This document shows, in pieces, positions 9,644 through 18,971 of a stretch of DNA of 64,000 nucleotides; position 1 is the stretch's first letter, and each line of letters starts with the position of its first letter. Origin of the DNA: Halieaceae bacterium UBA6060 (GTDB lineage Bacteria; Pseudomonadota; Gammaproteobacteria; Pseudomonadales; Halieaceae); NCBI GenBank assembly GCA_002428935.1, contig DIYG01000167.1, positions 40,492-104,491 of the forward strand. The letters are read 5' to 3'. Below the pieces are notes generated by a model. It made no database searches, had not been told where the DNA came from, and saw only the letters and a program-made list of their open reading frames with translations. The position numbers were made by a program, and so were the translations under genes.

Positions 9644-10945
9644 TCAGCGCGGAAGAAGCTCCGTCTGTCCGCTCATATAAGGTTGCAGGGCACCGGGTAC
9701 CGCCACGCTGCCGTCCTCGCGCTGGTAGTTCTCCAGCACCGCAACCAGGGTTCGGCCAACGGCTAGCGCGGAACCATTCAAGGTGTGGAGCAACTCGGGC
9801 TTTCCTGTGGCGGGATTGCGCCAGCGCGCTTGCATACGTCGCGCCTGATAATCACCGAAGTTGCTGCAGGAGGAAATCTCCCGGTACTTACCCTGCCCGG
9901 GCAGCCACACCTCAAGATCGTAGGTCCGGCGGGCCGAGAACCCCAGATCGCCTCCGCACAGGTTTACCTTTCGATAGGGTAAGGCCAAACGCCTCAAGAC
10001 CTCTTCGGCCTGCTCCGTGAGGGCTTCCAGGGCCGCCTCGGACTGCGTCGGGCGAACCATAAATACCAGTTCTACCTTCTCAAACTGGTGCTGACGAATC
10101 ATGCCTCGGGTGTCACGACCATAGCTGCCAGCCTCGCTGCGAAAGCAGGGGCTGTGGCAGGCAAAGCGAAGGCCGGCCTCGCCCAGTTCTTCGTCCTCAA
10201 AGATCCGATCCCTGGCCATGTTGGTGACCGGCACCTCCGCCGTGGGAATAAGATAGAACTCGTGCTCCGTATCCAGGCGAAAGGCCTCTTCAGCAAACTT
10301 GGGCAATTGCCCCGTACCGTACATGGAGTCGGCATTGACGATGTAGGGCACATTGACCTCCATACAACCGTTCTCCGCCGTGTGTAGATCGAGCATAAAC
10401 TGGATAAGCGCGCGGTGGAGCTGGGCAACGCCACCCTGGAGCACCGTGAAGCGTGAACCGGTGATCTTGCTGCCCAGATCACTGTCGATGCCCGCCAGGC
10501 CTTTGCCCAGATCCACATGATCCAGGGCCTCAAAGGAGAGCTCCGGTACCTCGCCCCAGTGGGCCAGCACAACGTTGTCATCTTCCTCGAGACCCTCAGG
10601 GACCTCGGCGTCAGGCAGGTTGGGAACTCCCGCCATAAACTCGGCCATGGCGTCCTGGGCCTGCCGCGCCTCGTTCTCCGCTTCGGTCAGGCGCTGGGCT
10701 ATCTCCTGGAGGGTCTCGTCCACCTTGGCCTTTGCGTCATCGACGCTCATGCCCTCACCCACAAGTTGACCGATTTTCTTGCTGGCGGATTTACGCTCCG
10801 CGAGCAATTGCTGACTGGACATATCGGCCGCCTTACGCCGGGCGTCCAGGGCCGCAAAGGTCTCTTCATCAAACACAAATCCGCGCTTGGCCAAGGCCTG
10901 GGCCACGGTCTGTGGGTCTTTTCTGACTTCCCTGATATCGAGCAT
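9644..10945 (-). CDS. serS: Seryl-tRNA synthetase
   Basis: A 433-residue class II aminoacyl-tRNA synthetase. The N-terminal long coiled-coil arm that grips tRNA(Ser) covers about residues 28-105 (KSASKKIGQLVGEGM through RLTEAENEARQAQD). Motif 2 is visible as FRSEAGSYGRDTRGMIRQHQ, and motif 3 as LNGSALAVGRTLVAVLENYQ near the C-terminus. It charges tRNA(Ser), and also tRNA(Sec) where present, with serine in the cytoplasm. The length is normal for the bacterial family. It lies between crcB upstream and cysG downstream on the same strand. Confidence 0.97.
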   Translation of the reverse strand: MLDIREVRKDPQTVAQALAKRGFVFDEETFAALDARRKAADMSSQQLLAERKSASKKIGQLVGEGMSVDDAKAKVDETLQEIAQRLTEAENEARQAQDAMAEFMAGVPNLPDAEVPEGLEEDDNVVLAHWGEVPELSFEALDHVDLGKGLAGIDSDLGSKITGSRFTVLQGGVAQLHRALIQFMLDLHTAENGCMEVNVPYIVNADSMYGTGQLPKFAEEAFRLDTEHEFYLIPTAEVPVTNMARDRIFEDEELGEAGLRFACHSPCFRSEAGSYGRDTRGMIRQHQFEKVELVFMVRPTQSEAALEALTEQAEEVLRRLALPYRKVNLCGGDLGFSARRTYDLEVWLPGQGKYREISSCSNFGDYQARRMQARWRNPATGKPELLHTLNGSALAVGRTLVAVLENYQREDGSVAVPGALQPYMSGQTELLPR

Positions 10946-10977
10946 GAAACACTAATTCCTGTCTAAAATACCGCGCC

Positions 10978-11361
10978 CTAGGTGCCCGCGAGCAGGCCCC
11001 GGGTCAGGACTATCCCTATCGCCGCAGCGGCGACACACACACAGGTGCTCCCCAGCGCATAGGCGATGGCCGTGCCCGTAGACCCACGCATCCAAAGCTC
11101 GACGGTCTCCAGGGAGAAGGTCGAAAACGTGGTGAAAGCACCGAGAAAACCTACCATTAACACGCTCCTCCAATCCCCATGGAGAACGGAGCGTTCCAGG
11201 AGCACAAACACCATACCAATGAGCAGCGATCCACCGCCATTAACCAGGAGGGTGCCCAGCGGCCAGGCGCCGCTCCAGAGGCTGTGCACGGTGGTGGACA
11301 ATCCATAGCGAGCAACGGCACCCACCGCGCCACCCAGCGCAATAAAAAGCAAATGGTGCAT
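10978..11361 (-). CDS. crcB: Fluoride channel CrcB/Fluc
   Basis: The frame is open from 11415, but the ATG at 11361 gives the normal 127-residue length and begins MHHLLFIALGGAVGAVARY, the canonical Fluc opening. Four hydrophobic segments follow, with the N-containing TLLVNGGGSLLIGMVF and the family signature GFLGAFTTFSTFSLE. Fluc channels are dual-topology dimers that export fluoride through the inner membrane. No fluoride-riboswitch motif is visible in the 69 bp between rarA and this start, so expression is probably constitutive from the rarA side. Order rarA-crcB-serS is as in pseudomonads. Confidence 0.93.
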   Translation of the reverse strand: MHHLLFIALGGAVGAVARYGLSTTVHSLWSGAWPLGTLLVNGGGSLLIGMVFVLLERSVLHGDWRSVLMVGFLGAFTTFSTFSLETVELWMRGSTGTAIAYALGSTCVCVAAAAIGIVLTRGLLAGT

Positions 11362-11430
11362 GATCAAGCGATGGTGAAAAGCGCGGATTGTACGGAGGCC
11401 AGCCCTCGCGCGCAAAAGCAGCGCAGGGAG

Positions 11431-12744
11431 CTAGCGGGGATAACGTTGTCGTGAAGACTCGCGATCGAGGCGTCGCAGCTCCTCCAGGCGAGCTCGTATC
11501 TTGCCTTCGAGCCCCTGGGGCGACGGCTCGTAGAATTTTTGGTCTTTCAGCGCTTCGGGAAGATAGCATTCACCGGCGGCGAAGCCCCCGGGTTCATCGT
11601 GAGCATAGCGATAGTCGGCCCCATGACCTTCGGCTTTGGCCAGCTTCGTCGGGGCGTTGCGCAGGTGCAGAGGGACTTCGTCGGAACCACCCTCCTCCAC
11701 AGCGCGCATGGCGGCTTTAAACGCCTTGTAAACCGCGTTGCTCTTGGGAACGCTGGCCAGATACACCAGAGCCTGGGCCAGAGCCAATTCTCCCTCGGGG
11801 CTACCTAGACGCTCCAGGGTTTGCCAGGCGTCCAGACTCAGGGAAAGAGCCCGAGGGTCTGCATTGCCAATGTCTTCGCTGGCCATACGAATAACTCGCC
11901 GGGCGATATAAAGAGGATCACACCCCCCGTCGAGCATCCGCGCATACCAGTACAAGGCTCCATCGGGAGAGCTACCGCGTACGGCCTTGTGGAGGGCGGA
12001 GATCTGATCGTAGAAGACGTCCCCTCCCTTGTCGAAGCGCCGGGTTGGGCCCCGCAATACTTCCTCCAGGGCGTCGGCGGGTAGGGCACCAGAAGCATCA
12101 ACAAGGCTATGAGCCAGTTCAAGGAGATTCAGCGCCCGACGGGCATCGCCATCGGCGGCCGCCGCCAAACGGTTCCGCTGGTCTTCAAGCAACTGCATCT
12201 CCAGGGAGCCTTCACCGCGACGCAAAATGGCCGCAAGATCTTCATCCGTAAGGGGCTGCAAGCGATACACCCGCGCCCGCGACAGAAGAGCCGAATTCAA
12301 CTCAAAGGCCGGATTCTCCGTAGTCGCACCGATGAGAGTCAGCGTGCCATTCTCCACAAAGGGAAGAAACGCATCCTGTTGCGCCTTGTTGAATCGATGA
12401 ACCTCGTCGACAAACAGCACGCACTGCCGTCCTGCGGCGCGCTCTGCCTCCCCGACCGCGACAGCGTCGCGTATGGCCTTGACGCCATCCATTACCGCAG
12501 AGAGCGTCAGCATTCGCAGATCGGCGGCCTCGCACAGCAGACGAGCGAGGGTGGTTTTCCCCACGCCCGGCGGCCCCCAAAGGATCATCGAGTGCAGCGG
12601 CTCGCCGTCGAGGCAGCGTCGCAGGGGCTTACCGGTTTCCAGGAGGTGATGCTGACCGACAAAATCTCCCGCTTGTATCGGTCGCAGGGACGCCGCCAGG
12701 GGCTGGCTTACGGGTACATCGCTCGCAAACAGATCACCGCTCAC
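11431..12744 (-). CDS. rarA: Replication-associated recombination protein RarA (MgsA)
   Basis: The frame is open from 12873, but that part overlaps lolA and is not family-like. A GTG at 12744 begins VSGDLFASDVPVSQPLAASL, matching the usual RarA start and giving 437 residues (E. coli about 447). Walker A GPPGVGKTTLARLL and Walker B LFVDEVHRFNKAQQ are present, followed by the sensor region TTENPAFELN. The C-terminal tetramerisation part contains YWYARMLDGGCDPLYIARR. RarA is an AAA+ ATPase related to clamp loaders that acts at stalled replication forks. It lies 82 bp downstream of lolA on the same strand. Confidence 0.94.
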   Translation of the reverse strand: MSGDLFASDVPVSQPLAASLRPIQAGDFVGQHHLLETGKPLRRCLDGEPLHSMILWGPPGVGKTTLARLLCEAADLRMLTLSAVMDGVKAIRDAVAVGEAERAAGRQCVLFVDEVHRFNKAQQDAFLPFVENGTLTLIGATTENPAFELNSALLSRARVYRLQPLTDEDLAAILRRGEGSLEMQLLEDQRNRLAAAADGDARRALNLLELAHSLVDASGALPADALEEVLRGPTRRFDKGGDVFYDQISALHKAVRGSSPDGALYWYARMLDGGCDPLYIARRVIRMASEDIGNADPRALSLSLDAWQTLERLGSPEGELALAQALVYLASVPKSNAVYKAFKAAMRAVEEGGSDEVPLHLRNAPTKLAKAEGHGADYRYAHDEPGGFAAGECYLPEALKDQKFYEPSPQGLEGKIRARLEELRRLDRESSRQRYPR

Positions 12745-12826
12745 GAGATCGAGGCAGACCCCAGGCGGTGCTCCGGGCAGTTCCCAGGGCAGCTCCCACG
12801 GAAAAGCGGGTACAGCGGGTGTAGCG

Positions 12827-13480
12827 TCACAGTGGAGAATCCGTAAACACGTCCACCCCTTCGGGAGGCACAAAGCTGAAGTCCGCCGGCGCCAAAGCCT
12901 CCGTATCGGATTCTGGTGTCAAGGAAAGACGAATCTGCTGATTGCTTCGATCGCGAATGTCCATAGCAACCAGCATTCCATCACGCCAGCCCAACTCTAC
13001 GGCGACGAAACCGGCCTGAGGATAGGTGGGCAGCAGGCGATACCGATTATCTGTAAGAGCCTGCACCTCGAAACGCTCTTTCAGCGAGGCGCTGTCGCTG
13101 GTGAGGAGATCCAGGGCGAAAAACTCATCAGCGCTACGCACCGCGCGCTGGGTCGCCGTGGCGAGATCTATGTCGTAATGCCATATGACATCGTTACCAA
13201 CGAGAATGCGCTGGCGATCTGGATATTCGATCTCCCAGCGGAAAAAACCGGGTTTAAGCACCGCATACTGACCCGTAGAGCGCTCCAACAGCTCACCTTC
13301 TTCGCTGTACAACTCCTGAAGGAACTTGCCCTGAGTCTGATCAAAGGCCGACAGCTTTTCCCACAAGGCGTCATTGCCGCCCTGCCCCAGGGTCGCGGGA
13401 GCGAATATGAGGCCAATCCAGAAGAGGACTAGAAGAGAGACTCGGCGACAGCCTCGTCCAGGGTACACGAACTCTTTCAC
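12827..13480 (-). CDS. lolA: Outer-membrane lipoprotein carrier protein LolA
   Basis: A 217-residue periplasmic chaperone starting at GTG 13480, only 3 bp after the ftsK stop. The hydrophobic stretch SLLVLFWIGLIFAPATLG (about 15-32) is the signal peptide. The mature protein opens with LSAFDQTQGKFLQELYSEEG, the LolA motif, followed by GQYAVLKPGFFRWEIEYPD. LolA carries outer-membrane lipoproteins from the LolCDE transporter across the periplasm to LolB. The length is normal. The ftsK-lolA-rarA order is a conserved gammaproteobacterial cluster. Confidence 0.93.
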   Translation of the reverse strand: MKEFVYPGRGCRRVSLLVLFWIGLIFAPATLGQGGNDALWEKLSAFDQTQGKFLQELYSEEGELLERSTGQYAVLKPGFFRWEIEYPDRQRILVGNDVIWHYDIDLATATQRAVRSADEFFALDLLTSDSASLKERFEVQALTDNRYRLLPTYPQAGFVAVELGWRDGMLVAMDIRDRSNQQIRLSLTPESDTEALAPADFSFVPPEGVDVFTDSPL

Positions 13481-13483
13481 AAT

Positions 13484-15820
13484 TCAGTCTTCCACCGGTG
13501 GAGGTGCCAACACCTCCCGTTGCCCATTGGAGCCCATCTCTGTGACCACCCCGGCGGCCTCCATGGCCTCGATCAGTCGCGCCGCGCGGTTGTAGCCGAT
13601 GCGCAGTTTCCGCTGCACGCTGGAAATCGACGCGCGACGACTCTTGGTGACGAAATGCACCGCCTCGTCATATAAAGCGTCGCTCTCATCATCACCATCG
13701 CCCGCATCCGATTGAAGCTCCCCCGCAGTTACCGGTGTGCTACTGCCCTCATCAAGGAGCCCCTCGATATACGCCGGTTCTCCCCGTCGTTTCCAATCGG
13801 CAACTACCCGGTGAACCTCATCATCGGAGACAAAGGCGCCGTGGACGCGATTGGGCAAGCCGCTGCCCGGGGGTAAGTACAGCATGTCGCCGTGCCCAAG
13901 GAGCTGCTCGGCACCGCCCTGATCGAGAATCGTTCGAGAGTCAACCTTGGAGCTGACCTGAAAGGCAATGCGGGTTGGCACGTTGGCTTTTATCAACCCG
14001 GTGATGACATCCACGGAGGGTCGCTGTGTGGCGAGGATCAGGTGAATGCCTGCGGCGCGCGCCTTCTGCGCAATGCGAGCGATGAGTTCTTCAACCTTCT
14101 TGCCGACGATCATCATCATGTCGGCAAACTCATCGATCACAACAACAATAGACGGCAGCACCTCCAAATTCGGGGGTACCTGCTCATCCACAGGTGTCAT
14201 AGATAAGGGATCCGGCGTCCACAGAGGGTCGATGAGAGGCGTGTCGCCTTTCTCCGCATCGGCGATTTTGCGGTTGTAACCCGCGAGATTGCGCACACCG
14301 AGCGCCGCCATCAGCTTGTAGCGGCGTTCCATTTCCGCCACGCACCACCGCAGACCGTTGGCGGCGTCCTTCATGTCGGTGATCACCGGTGTAAGCAGGT
14401 GTGGGATACCGTCGTAAACCGAAAGCTCGAGCATCTTGGGATCCACGAGAATCAGACGCACATCGGCCGGGGTCGATTTGTACAGCAGCGACAGGAGCAT
14501 GGCATTCACGCCCACGGATTTCCCCGATCCCGTGGTCCCGGCCACAAGCAAATGGGGCATCCGCGCGAGATCGGCCACCACCGGTTGGCCGGAAATATCG
14601 TGACCGAGAGCCAGGGTGAGCGCCGATTTGGACTGGTCAAAGGCGCGCGACGATAAGACCTCGCGGAAGTTGACGATTTCCCGGTGTTCGTTGGGAATCT
14701 CGATGCCCACGACACTCTTGCCGGGGATAACCTCTACCACGCGCACTGAGATCACCGCCAGGGAGCGGGCCAGATCCTTTGCCAGGTTGGAGATACGCGA
14801 CACTTTTACGCCAGCCGCAGGCTGCAGTTCAAAGCGAGTGATTACCGGGCCCGGATACACCGCGGTGACCTCGGCGGTCACGCCAAAATCAGCGAGCTTG
14901 AGTTCCAGTAATTTGGAGAGCTTCTCCAAAGCCTCGGGTGAGTACCCCAGACTTGGATCCCGTGTATCGGGGTCCAGGAGTTCCAGGGGAGGCAGCTCAC
15001 CGGTAACGGGGGCATCAAACAGGGGAACCTGCTTCTCTCGCTCGGCCCGATCAGACTTCTCCGGCGGGGGCTTGAGGGGCTTGATCTTTGGTGGCTTGCG
15101 CTTCTTCTCTTTCTCGACATGCTGATCGATAACCTGACGTCGCGCCGCGAGTTGTTTTTCGCGAGCCCGTCGATCTTTTGCCTGATCCCATAGGCCGACG
15201 CTGGCTCTGTGGGCCCGAGAAGCCCCCTCGAGGGTCAGGGCGCCGAGGCGGTCCATCAACCGCAGCCAGCTCAAATCGGTAAAAATCGTCATCCCAAACA
15301 AAAATACGGCAAGCAAAATCAAGCGGCTGCCAAAGGCGTTGAAGGCGCTGTTCATGGCCCCACCGATGGCCTGACCAACGATGCCCCCGGAGCCCTGAGG
15401 AAGAGCACCCGAAGGCCCCATGTTCAGCGCGACAATGGCCGTGCCCGAGGTCATCACCAGGAGCAAGCCCAGTACTCGAATCGACAGCACCGTAGAGGAA
15501 AAGGCCCGGGGCTTCTCGCGCTCGGCAAACAACAGGTAAGCGCGGTAGGCGAGCATTAGTGGAAAGAGGTAAGCCAGATATCCGACCAGGGAAAAACAGA
15601 TATCCGCAAGCCAGGCCCCGGCCGGCCCACCGAGATTGCGTACGGCCGCGCCACTTCCCGTGGCGGACCAACCCGGATCGGCCGGTGTGTAGCTGCTTAA
15701 GCTGACCAGCAGGTAGGCACAGATCGCGACCACAGCAATCAACAGACCTTCGCGCAGTCGTGGGGACGCCTTCGCGGGGGGCTCGCTACGAGATTGGCTT
15801 CGGGATGGGCTTCGCGACAC
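13484..15820 (-). CDS. ftsK: DNA translocase FtsK
   Basis: A 778-residue FtsK. Residues 1-25 are basic and Ser-rich, and four or five membrane helices fill about 26-185. A short charged linker follows (about 190-265), much shorter than in E. coli. The RecA-like motor has Walker A GTTGSGKSVGVN at about residue 427 and Walker B IVVVIDEFADMMM. The C-terminal gamma winged helix (SSVQRKLRIGYNRAARLIE) recognises KOPS sequences and activates XerD. FtsK links divisome assembly with dimer resolution and segregation of the terminus. It is transcribed divergently from trxB. Confidence 0.97.
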   Translation of the reverse strand: MSRSPSRSQSRSEPPAKASPRLREGLLIAVVAICAYLLVSLSSYTPADPGWSATGSGAAVRNLGGPAGAWLADICFSLVGYLAYLFPLMLAYRAYLLFAEREKPRAFSSTVLSIRVLGLLLVMTSGTAIVALNMGPSGALPQGSGGIVGQAIGGAMNSAFNAFGSRLILLAVFLFGMTIFTDLSWLRLMDRLGALTLEGASRAHRASVGLWDQAKDRRAREKQLAARRQVIDQHVEKEKKRKPPKIKPLKPPPEKSDRAEREKQVPLFDAPVTGELPPLELLDPDTRDPSLGYSPEALEKLSKLLELKLADFGVTAEVTAVYPGPVITRFELQPAAGVKVSRISNLAKDLARSLAVISVRVVEVIPGKSVVGIEIPNEHREIVNFREVLSSRAFDQSKSALTLALGHDISGQPVVADLARMPHLLVAGTTGSGKSVGVNAMLLSLLYKSTPADVRLILVDPKMLELSVYDGIPHLLTPVITDMKDAANGLRWCVAEMERRYKLMAALGVRNLAGYNRKIADAEKGDTPLIDPLWTPDPLSMTPVDEQVPPNLEVLPSIVVVIDEFADMMMIVGKKVEELIARIAQKARAAGIHLILATQRPSVDVITGLIKANVPTRIAFQVSSKVDSRTILDQGGAEQLLGHGDMLYLPPGSGLPNRVHGAFVSDDEVHRVVADWKRRGEPAYIEGLLDEGSSTPVTAGELQSDAGDGDDESDALYDEAVHFVTKSRRASISSVQRKLRIGYNRAARLIEAMEAAGVVTEMGSNGQREVLAPPPVED

Positions 15821-15876
15821 AGGCTTCTACGGGCTTCTCTGGAAAGGGGTAGTTTCTACAGGTTCTCTAAATTATT

Positions 15877-15909
15877 CAATAGCTTATGGTTATTTCTTCA
15901 TAAGGCTAT
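15877..15909. promoter_or_regulatory. Palindrome between ftsK and trxB (candidate LysR/CysB-type operator)
   Basis: In the 238-bp divergent gap, ATAGCTTATG (15879-15888) and CATAAGGCTAT (15899-15909) form an imperfect inverted repeat around a 10-bp spacer. The 13-mer CAATAGCTTATGG at 15877-15889 recurs exactly upstream of pabB at 38295. Related ATAGC half-sites flank the cysB promoter. Position and symmetry suggest a transcription-factor site; the factor is not known. Confidence 0.45.
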
Positions 15910-16058
15910 GATCTTTGCGGTGGGCGAATCCATGAATTACCATGCGCGCCTTGGCTGCTCGCCCTCGAAATTGCTGACCTCGCCCCCATATAGACCGGCA
16001 GCATAGATCGGCAGAGCAACGCGCCGATGACCTCTACACGAAGTGAGACCCGCAAATC

Positions 16059-17021
16059 ATGGCCGACGTTCAACATCACAAGCTGATCATACTGGGTTCT
16101 GGACCCGCAGGTTACACGGCAGCGGTCTACGCAGCCCGCGCCAACCTCGATCCCGTGGTGATTACCGGTATGCAGCAGGGGGGGCAACTGACCACCACCA
16201 CCGAGGTAGAGAACTGGCCTGGCGGTGCGGCGGACCTCCAGGGACCCGGGCTTATGCAAAACATGCTCGAACATGTAGAGCGCTTCGGCACTCAGGTCAT
16301 CTTCGATCACATCGAATCCGTGGACCTCAAGGCCCGCCCTCTGCGGCTCACAGGCAGCTCCGAGTACAGCTGTGATGCGCTGATTATCGCCACCGGCGCA
16401 TCGGCTCAATACCTCGGTCTACCCAGCGAGGATGCGTTTTTGGGTAAGGGCGTTTCCGCCTGTGCCACCTGCGACGGCTTTTTCTACCGCAATAAGCGTG
16501 TCTCCGTCATCGGCGGCGGCAATACCGCCGTTGAAGAAGCTTTGTACCTGGCCAACCTCGCCGAGAAAGTGATTCTCGTGCACCGCCGGGACAGCCTCCG
16601 GGCCGAAAAGGTTTTGCAAGATCGACTATTTGCACGGGAAGCCGAGGGGAAGATCGAGATTCGCTGGAATCACGTCCTTGATGAGGTTCTCGGAGACGAA
16701 TCCGGAGTGACGGGTATGCGCATCCGCGCCGTGGACGGCTCCGGGGATGAAGAGGTGCCGCTGGCCGGCGTGTTCATCGCCATTGGCCACAAGCCAAACA
16801 CCGATATTTTCGCAGACCAGTTGGCCATGGAAGGCGGCTATATCACGATCCGCAGTGGCTCGGAAGGTAACGCCACGGCGACCAGCGTCCCTGGAGTGTT
16901 TGCCGCTGGCGATGTTGGGGATCACATCTATCGCCAGGCGGTGACCTCGGCCGGCTTCGGCTGTATGGCCGCGCTGGATGCGGAAAAGTATCTCGATGAA
17001 CTGGAGCAACAGGCGGCCTAG
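16059..17021 (+). CDS. trxB: Thioredoxin reductase (NADPH)
   Basis: A 320-residue low-molecular-weight thioredoxin reductase. The FAD-binding motif GSGPAGYTAAVYAAR lies at about residues 12-26. The redox-active pair is C135 and C138 in ACATCDGFFY, followed by the NADPH-binding motif GGGNTAVEEALYLA. The C-terminal FAD motif is AAGDVGDHIYRQAVTSAGFG. The enzyme passes electrons from NADPH to thioredoxin in the cytoplasm. It heads a plus-strand run trxB-aat-bpt and is divergent from ftsK across a gap holding a palindrome. Confidence 0.97.
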   Translation: MADVQHHKLIILGSGPAGYTAAVYAARANLDPVVITGMQQGGQLTTTTEVENWPGGAADLQGPGLMQNMLEHVERFGTQVIFDHIESVDLKARPLRLTGSSEYSCDALIIATGASAQYLGLPSEDAFLGKGVSACATCDGFFYRNKRVSVIGGGNTAVEEALYLANLAEKVILVHRRDSLRAEKVLQDRLFAREAEGKIEIRWNHVLDEVLGDESGVTGMRIRAVDGSGDEEVPLAGVFIAIGHKPNTDIFADQLAMEGGYITIRSGSEGNATATSVPGVFAAGDVGDHIYRQAVTSAGFGCMAALDAEKYLDELEQQAA

Positions 17022-17030
17022 CGGTCCCCC

Positions 17031-17738
17031 GTGGCCCTCCTCACCTATTTGGAGCCTGGTGAGGCCTTCCCGGCTACGGAACAGGCGCTAACCTACCCCA
17101 ACGGGCTTCTGGCGGCGGGTGGGAATCTGGATGTACCCACCCTGCTGGCCGCCTACGATCGCGGTATCTTTCCCTGGTACGAAGCCCCCCAGCCAGTGCT
17201 CTGGTGGAGTCCAGACCCCCGGGCCGTGCTTTTCCTCGATGAGCTTCACGTTTCGCGCTCGCTGCGCAAAACCCTCCGTCGCGACGGCTTTACGCTATCC
17301 GCCGACCAATGCTTTGCCGAAGTTATGGAAGCCTGTGCCGAGCCACGACCGGACCAAGATGGCACCTGGATCGATCACTCCATGCAAGACGCTTACGGAG
17401 AATTGCATCGCCTGGGGTGGGCTCACTCGGTTGAGGTATGGCAAAACGACAGGCTCGTTGGCGGTCTCTATGGCGTCCATCGCGGTGGCGTGTTTTTCGG
17501 TGAGAGCATGTTCGCGCGGGTTACCGATGCGTCGAAGATCGCCCTCGTAGCCCTCGTGCATCTCCTTAGGGAGCGCAACACCGAGTTCATCGATTGTCAG
17601 GTGGAAACAGAACATCTGAACAGTCTCGGGGCACGCTTGCTCCCCCGAGTAGACTTTGAGAAACGACTTGCGCAAACTAATCGACAGCCTCAGGGAGCCC
17701 CCTGGACGCTGCCACGGAGCTGCGGGAAACTTCTGTGA
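17031..17738 (+). CDS. aat: Leucyl/phenylalanyl-tRNA-protein transferase
   Basis: A 235-residue Aat starting at GTG 17031, nine bases after trxB ends. The family signature LTYPNGLLAAGGNL leads into AYDRGIFPWYEAPQPVLWWSPDPR (18 of these residues are near-invariant in the family). HRGGVFFGESMF and DCQVETEHLNSLGA follow. The enzyme moves Leu or Phe from tRNA to the N-terminus of proteins carrying Lys or Arg, creating an N-degron read by ClpS and degraded by ClpAP. All partners are in this window. The stop overlaps the bpt start by 4 bp. Confidence 0.96.
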   Translation: MALLTYLEPGEAFPATEQALTYPNGLLAAGGNLDVPTLLAAYDRGIFPWYEAPQPVLWWSPDPRAVLFLDELHVSRSLRKTLRRDGFTLSADQCFAEVMEACAEPRPDQDGTWIDHSMQDAYGELHRLGWAHSVEVWQNDRLVGGLYGVHRGGVFFGESMFARVTDASKIALVALVHLLRERNTEFIDCQVETEHLNSLGARLLPRVDFEKRLAQTNRQPQGAPWTLPRSCGKLL

Positions 17739-18466
17739 CATCATCGCTGCGCGACCTCAAGGTTTACACCACCTACCCCCATCGGTGTAGCTACCTGGAA
17801 GGCGAAGAAGCCACGACTCTGTTTATCGACCCGCGCCAGCCCGTCGATCAGACCCTCTACAGCAATCTGTCACTCCTGGGCTTTCGGCGCAGCGGCAATC
17901 ACATCTACCGACCCCATTGCAGCCATTGCAATGCCTGCATCCCCGCACGCATTCCCGTCGCGGACTTTAAGCCCAACCGCGCCCAGCGGCGCTGCTTGCG
18001 ACGAAATCGAGACCTGGACGTAAGGAGCTGCAAATCCATCGCCAGTGACGAGGCCTATGAGCTTTACGACCGCTACATCCGGGCTCGCCACGCCGACGGC
18101 GACATGTATCCACCGGATCGCGATCAGTTCGAGTCGTTTCTCAATAACCCCTGGGGTTGCACCGAATACCTTGAATTTCGCGACGATGGGCGTTTAGTAG
18201 CCATCGCCGTGGCGGATCTCATGCTCGACGGCTTATCGGCGATCTACACCTTCTACGACCCCGATGAAGAAGCTCGCAGCCCCGGGCGCTTTGCCATTCT
18301 CTGGCAGGTCGAGCATTGCCGAACCCGGCAGTTACCGTACGTGTATCTAGGCTACTGGATCCGCAATTGCCGCAAGATGGCCTACAAGGCGGATTACCAA
18401 CCCCTTGAGGTTCTCGTTGGGAATCAGTGGCAGCGAGATCCGGAAGGACTTATCGAGTCCTACTGA
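17735..18466 (+). CDS. bpt: Aspartate/glutamate leucyltransferase Bpt
   Basis: A 243-residue protein of the arginyltransferase/Bpt family. GTG 17735 overlaps the aat stop as GTGA, so translation is probably coupled. The N-terminal Cys motif (HRCSYLEGEEATTLFIDP) and HCSHCNACIPARIPV are the conserved N-terminal domain. AIYTFYDPDEEARSPGRF and YLGYWIRNCRKMAYKADYQP are the catalytic GNAT-like C-terminal motifs. Bacterial Bpt attaches Leu to N-terminal Asp or Glu, feeding the ClpS/ClpAP branch of the N-end rule. Confidence 0.95.
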   Translation: MTSSLRDLKVYTTYPHRCSYLEGEEATTLFIDPRQPVDQTLYSNLSLLGFRRSGNHIYRPHCSHCNACIPARIPVADFKPNRAQRRCLRRNRDLDVRSCKSIASDEAYELYDRYIRARHADGDMYPPDRDQFESFLNNPWGCTEYLEFRDDGRLVAIAVADLMLDGLSAIYTFYDPDEEARSPGRFAILWQVEHCRTRQLPYVYLGYWIRNCRKMAYKADYQPLEVLVGNQWQRDPEGLIESY

Positions 18467-18595
18467 GGCTCAAGGGCTCCGCTACCCTCCACCAGACCAA
18501 GGTAACAAGCCGCCTGAAGTGGATATTTTTCCTATAGCGGTAAGCAGGCATTTGGGGCAGAATGCGCCCTCATTTTTTTCCGCAGACGCGAATGC

Positions 18596-18814
18596 ATGGC
18601 CAAAGAAGATCAAATTGAAATGGAAGGCGAGGTTGTAGACACCCTGCCCAACACAACTTTTCGAGTAAAACTCGAGAACGGCCACGTGGTGACCGCGCAT
18701 ATTTCTGGAAAAATGCGCAAGAACTACATTCGCATTCTCACCGGCGACAAGGTTCGCGTTGAACTGACACCTTACGACCTCACCAAGGGCCGTATTACTT
18801 ACCGCGAGCGCTAA
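18596..18814 (+). CDS. infA: Translation initiation factor IF-1
   Basis: A complete 72-residue IF-1 (MAKEDQIEMEGEVVDTLPN through the closing RGRITYR-like KGRITYRER). It is a single OB-fold protein that binds the 30S A site during initiation. The sequence is almost invariant across gammaproteobacteria, including NTTFRVKLENGH and AHISGKMRKNYIRIL. It sits after bpt with its own 129-bp upstream gap, so a separate promoter is likely, and converges on clpA. Confidence 0.98.
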   Translation: MAKEDQIEMEGEVVDTLPNTTFRVKLENGHVVTAHISGKMRKNYIRILTGDKVRVELTPYDLTKGRITYRER

Positions 18815-18971
18815 GCGCAGTTACTCTGGGGTTCTAGCACCCCTCCCGCAGCCACAGCCACCACGCCAGGGCTTCAGCCAAACGAGGGCTTCAAAGAGGC
18901 CTGACCCCGAGACTCTCTTGGACCTGGACCTCGTCTGGCCTTGATCCATACACGATCAGGCTCGCCCGCCC

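Noticed and set aside
11362..11430. Fluoride riboswitch before crcB
   Set aside because: The gap is only 69 bp and shows no GGCGAUGG-type conserved motif.
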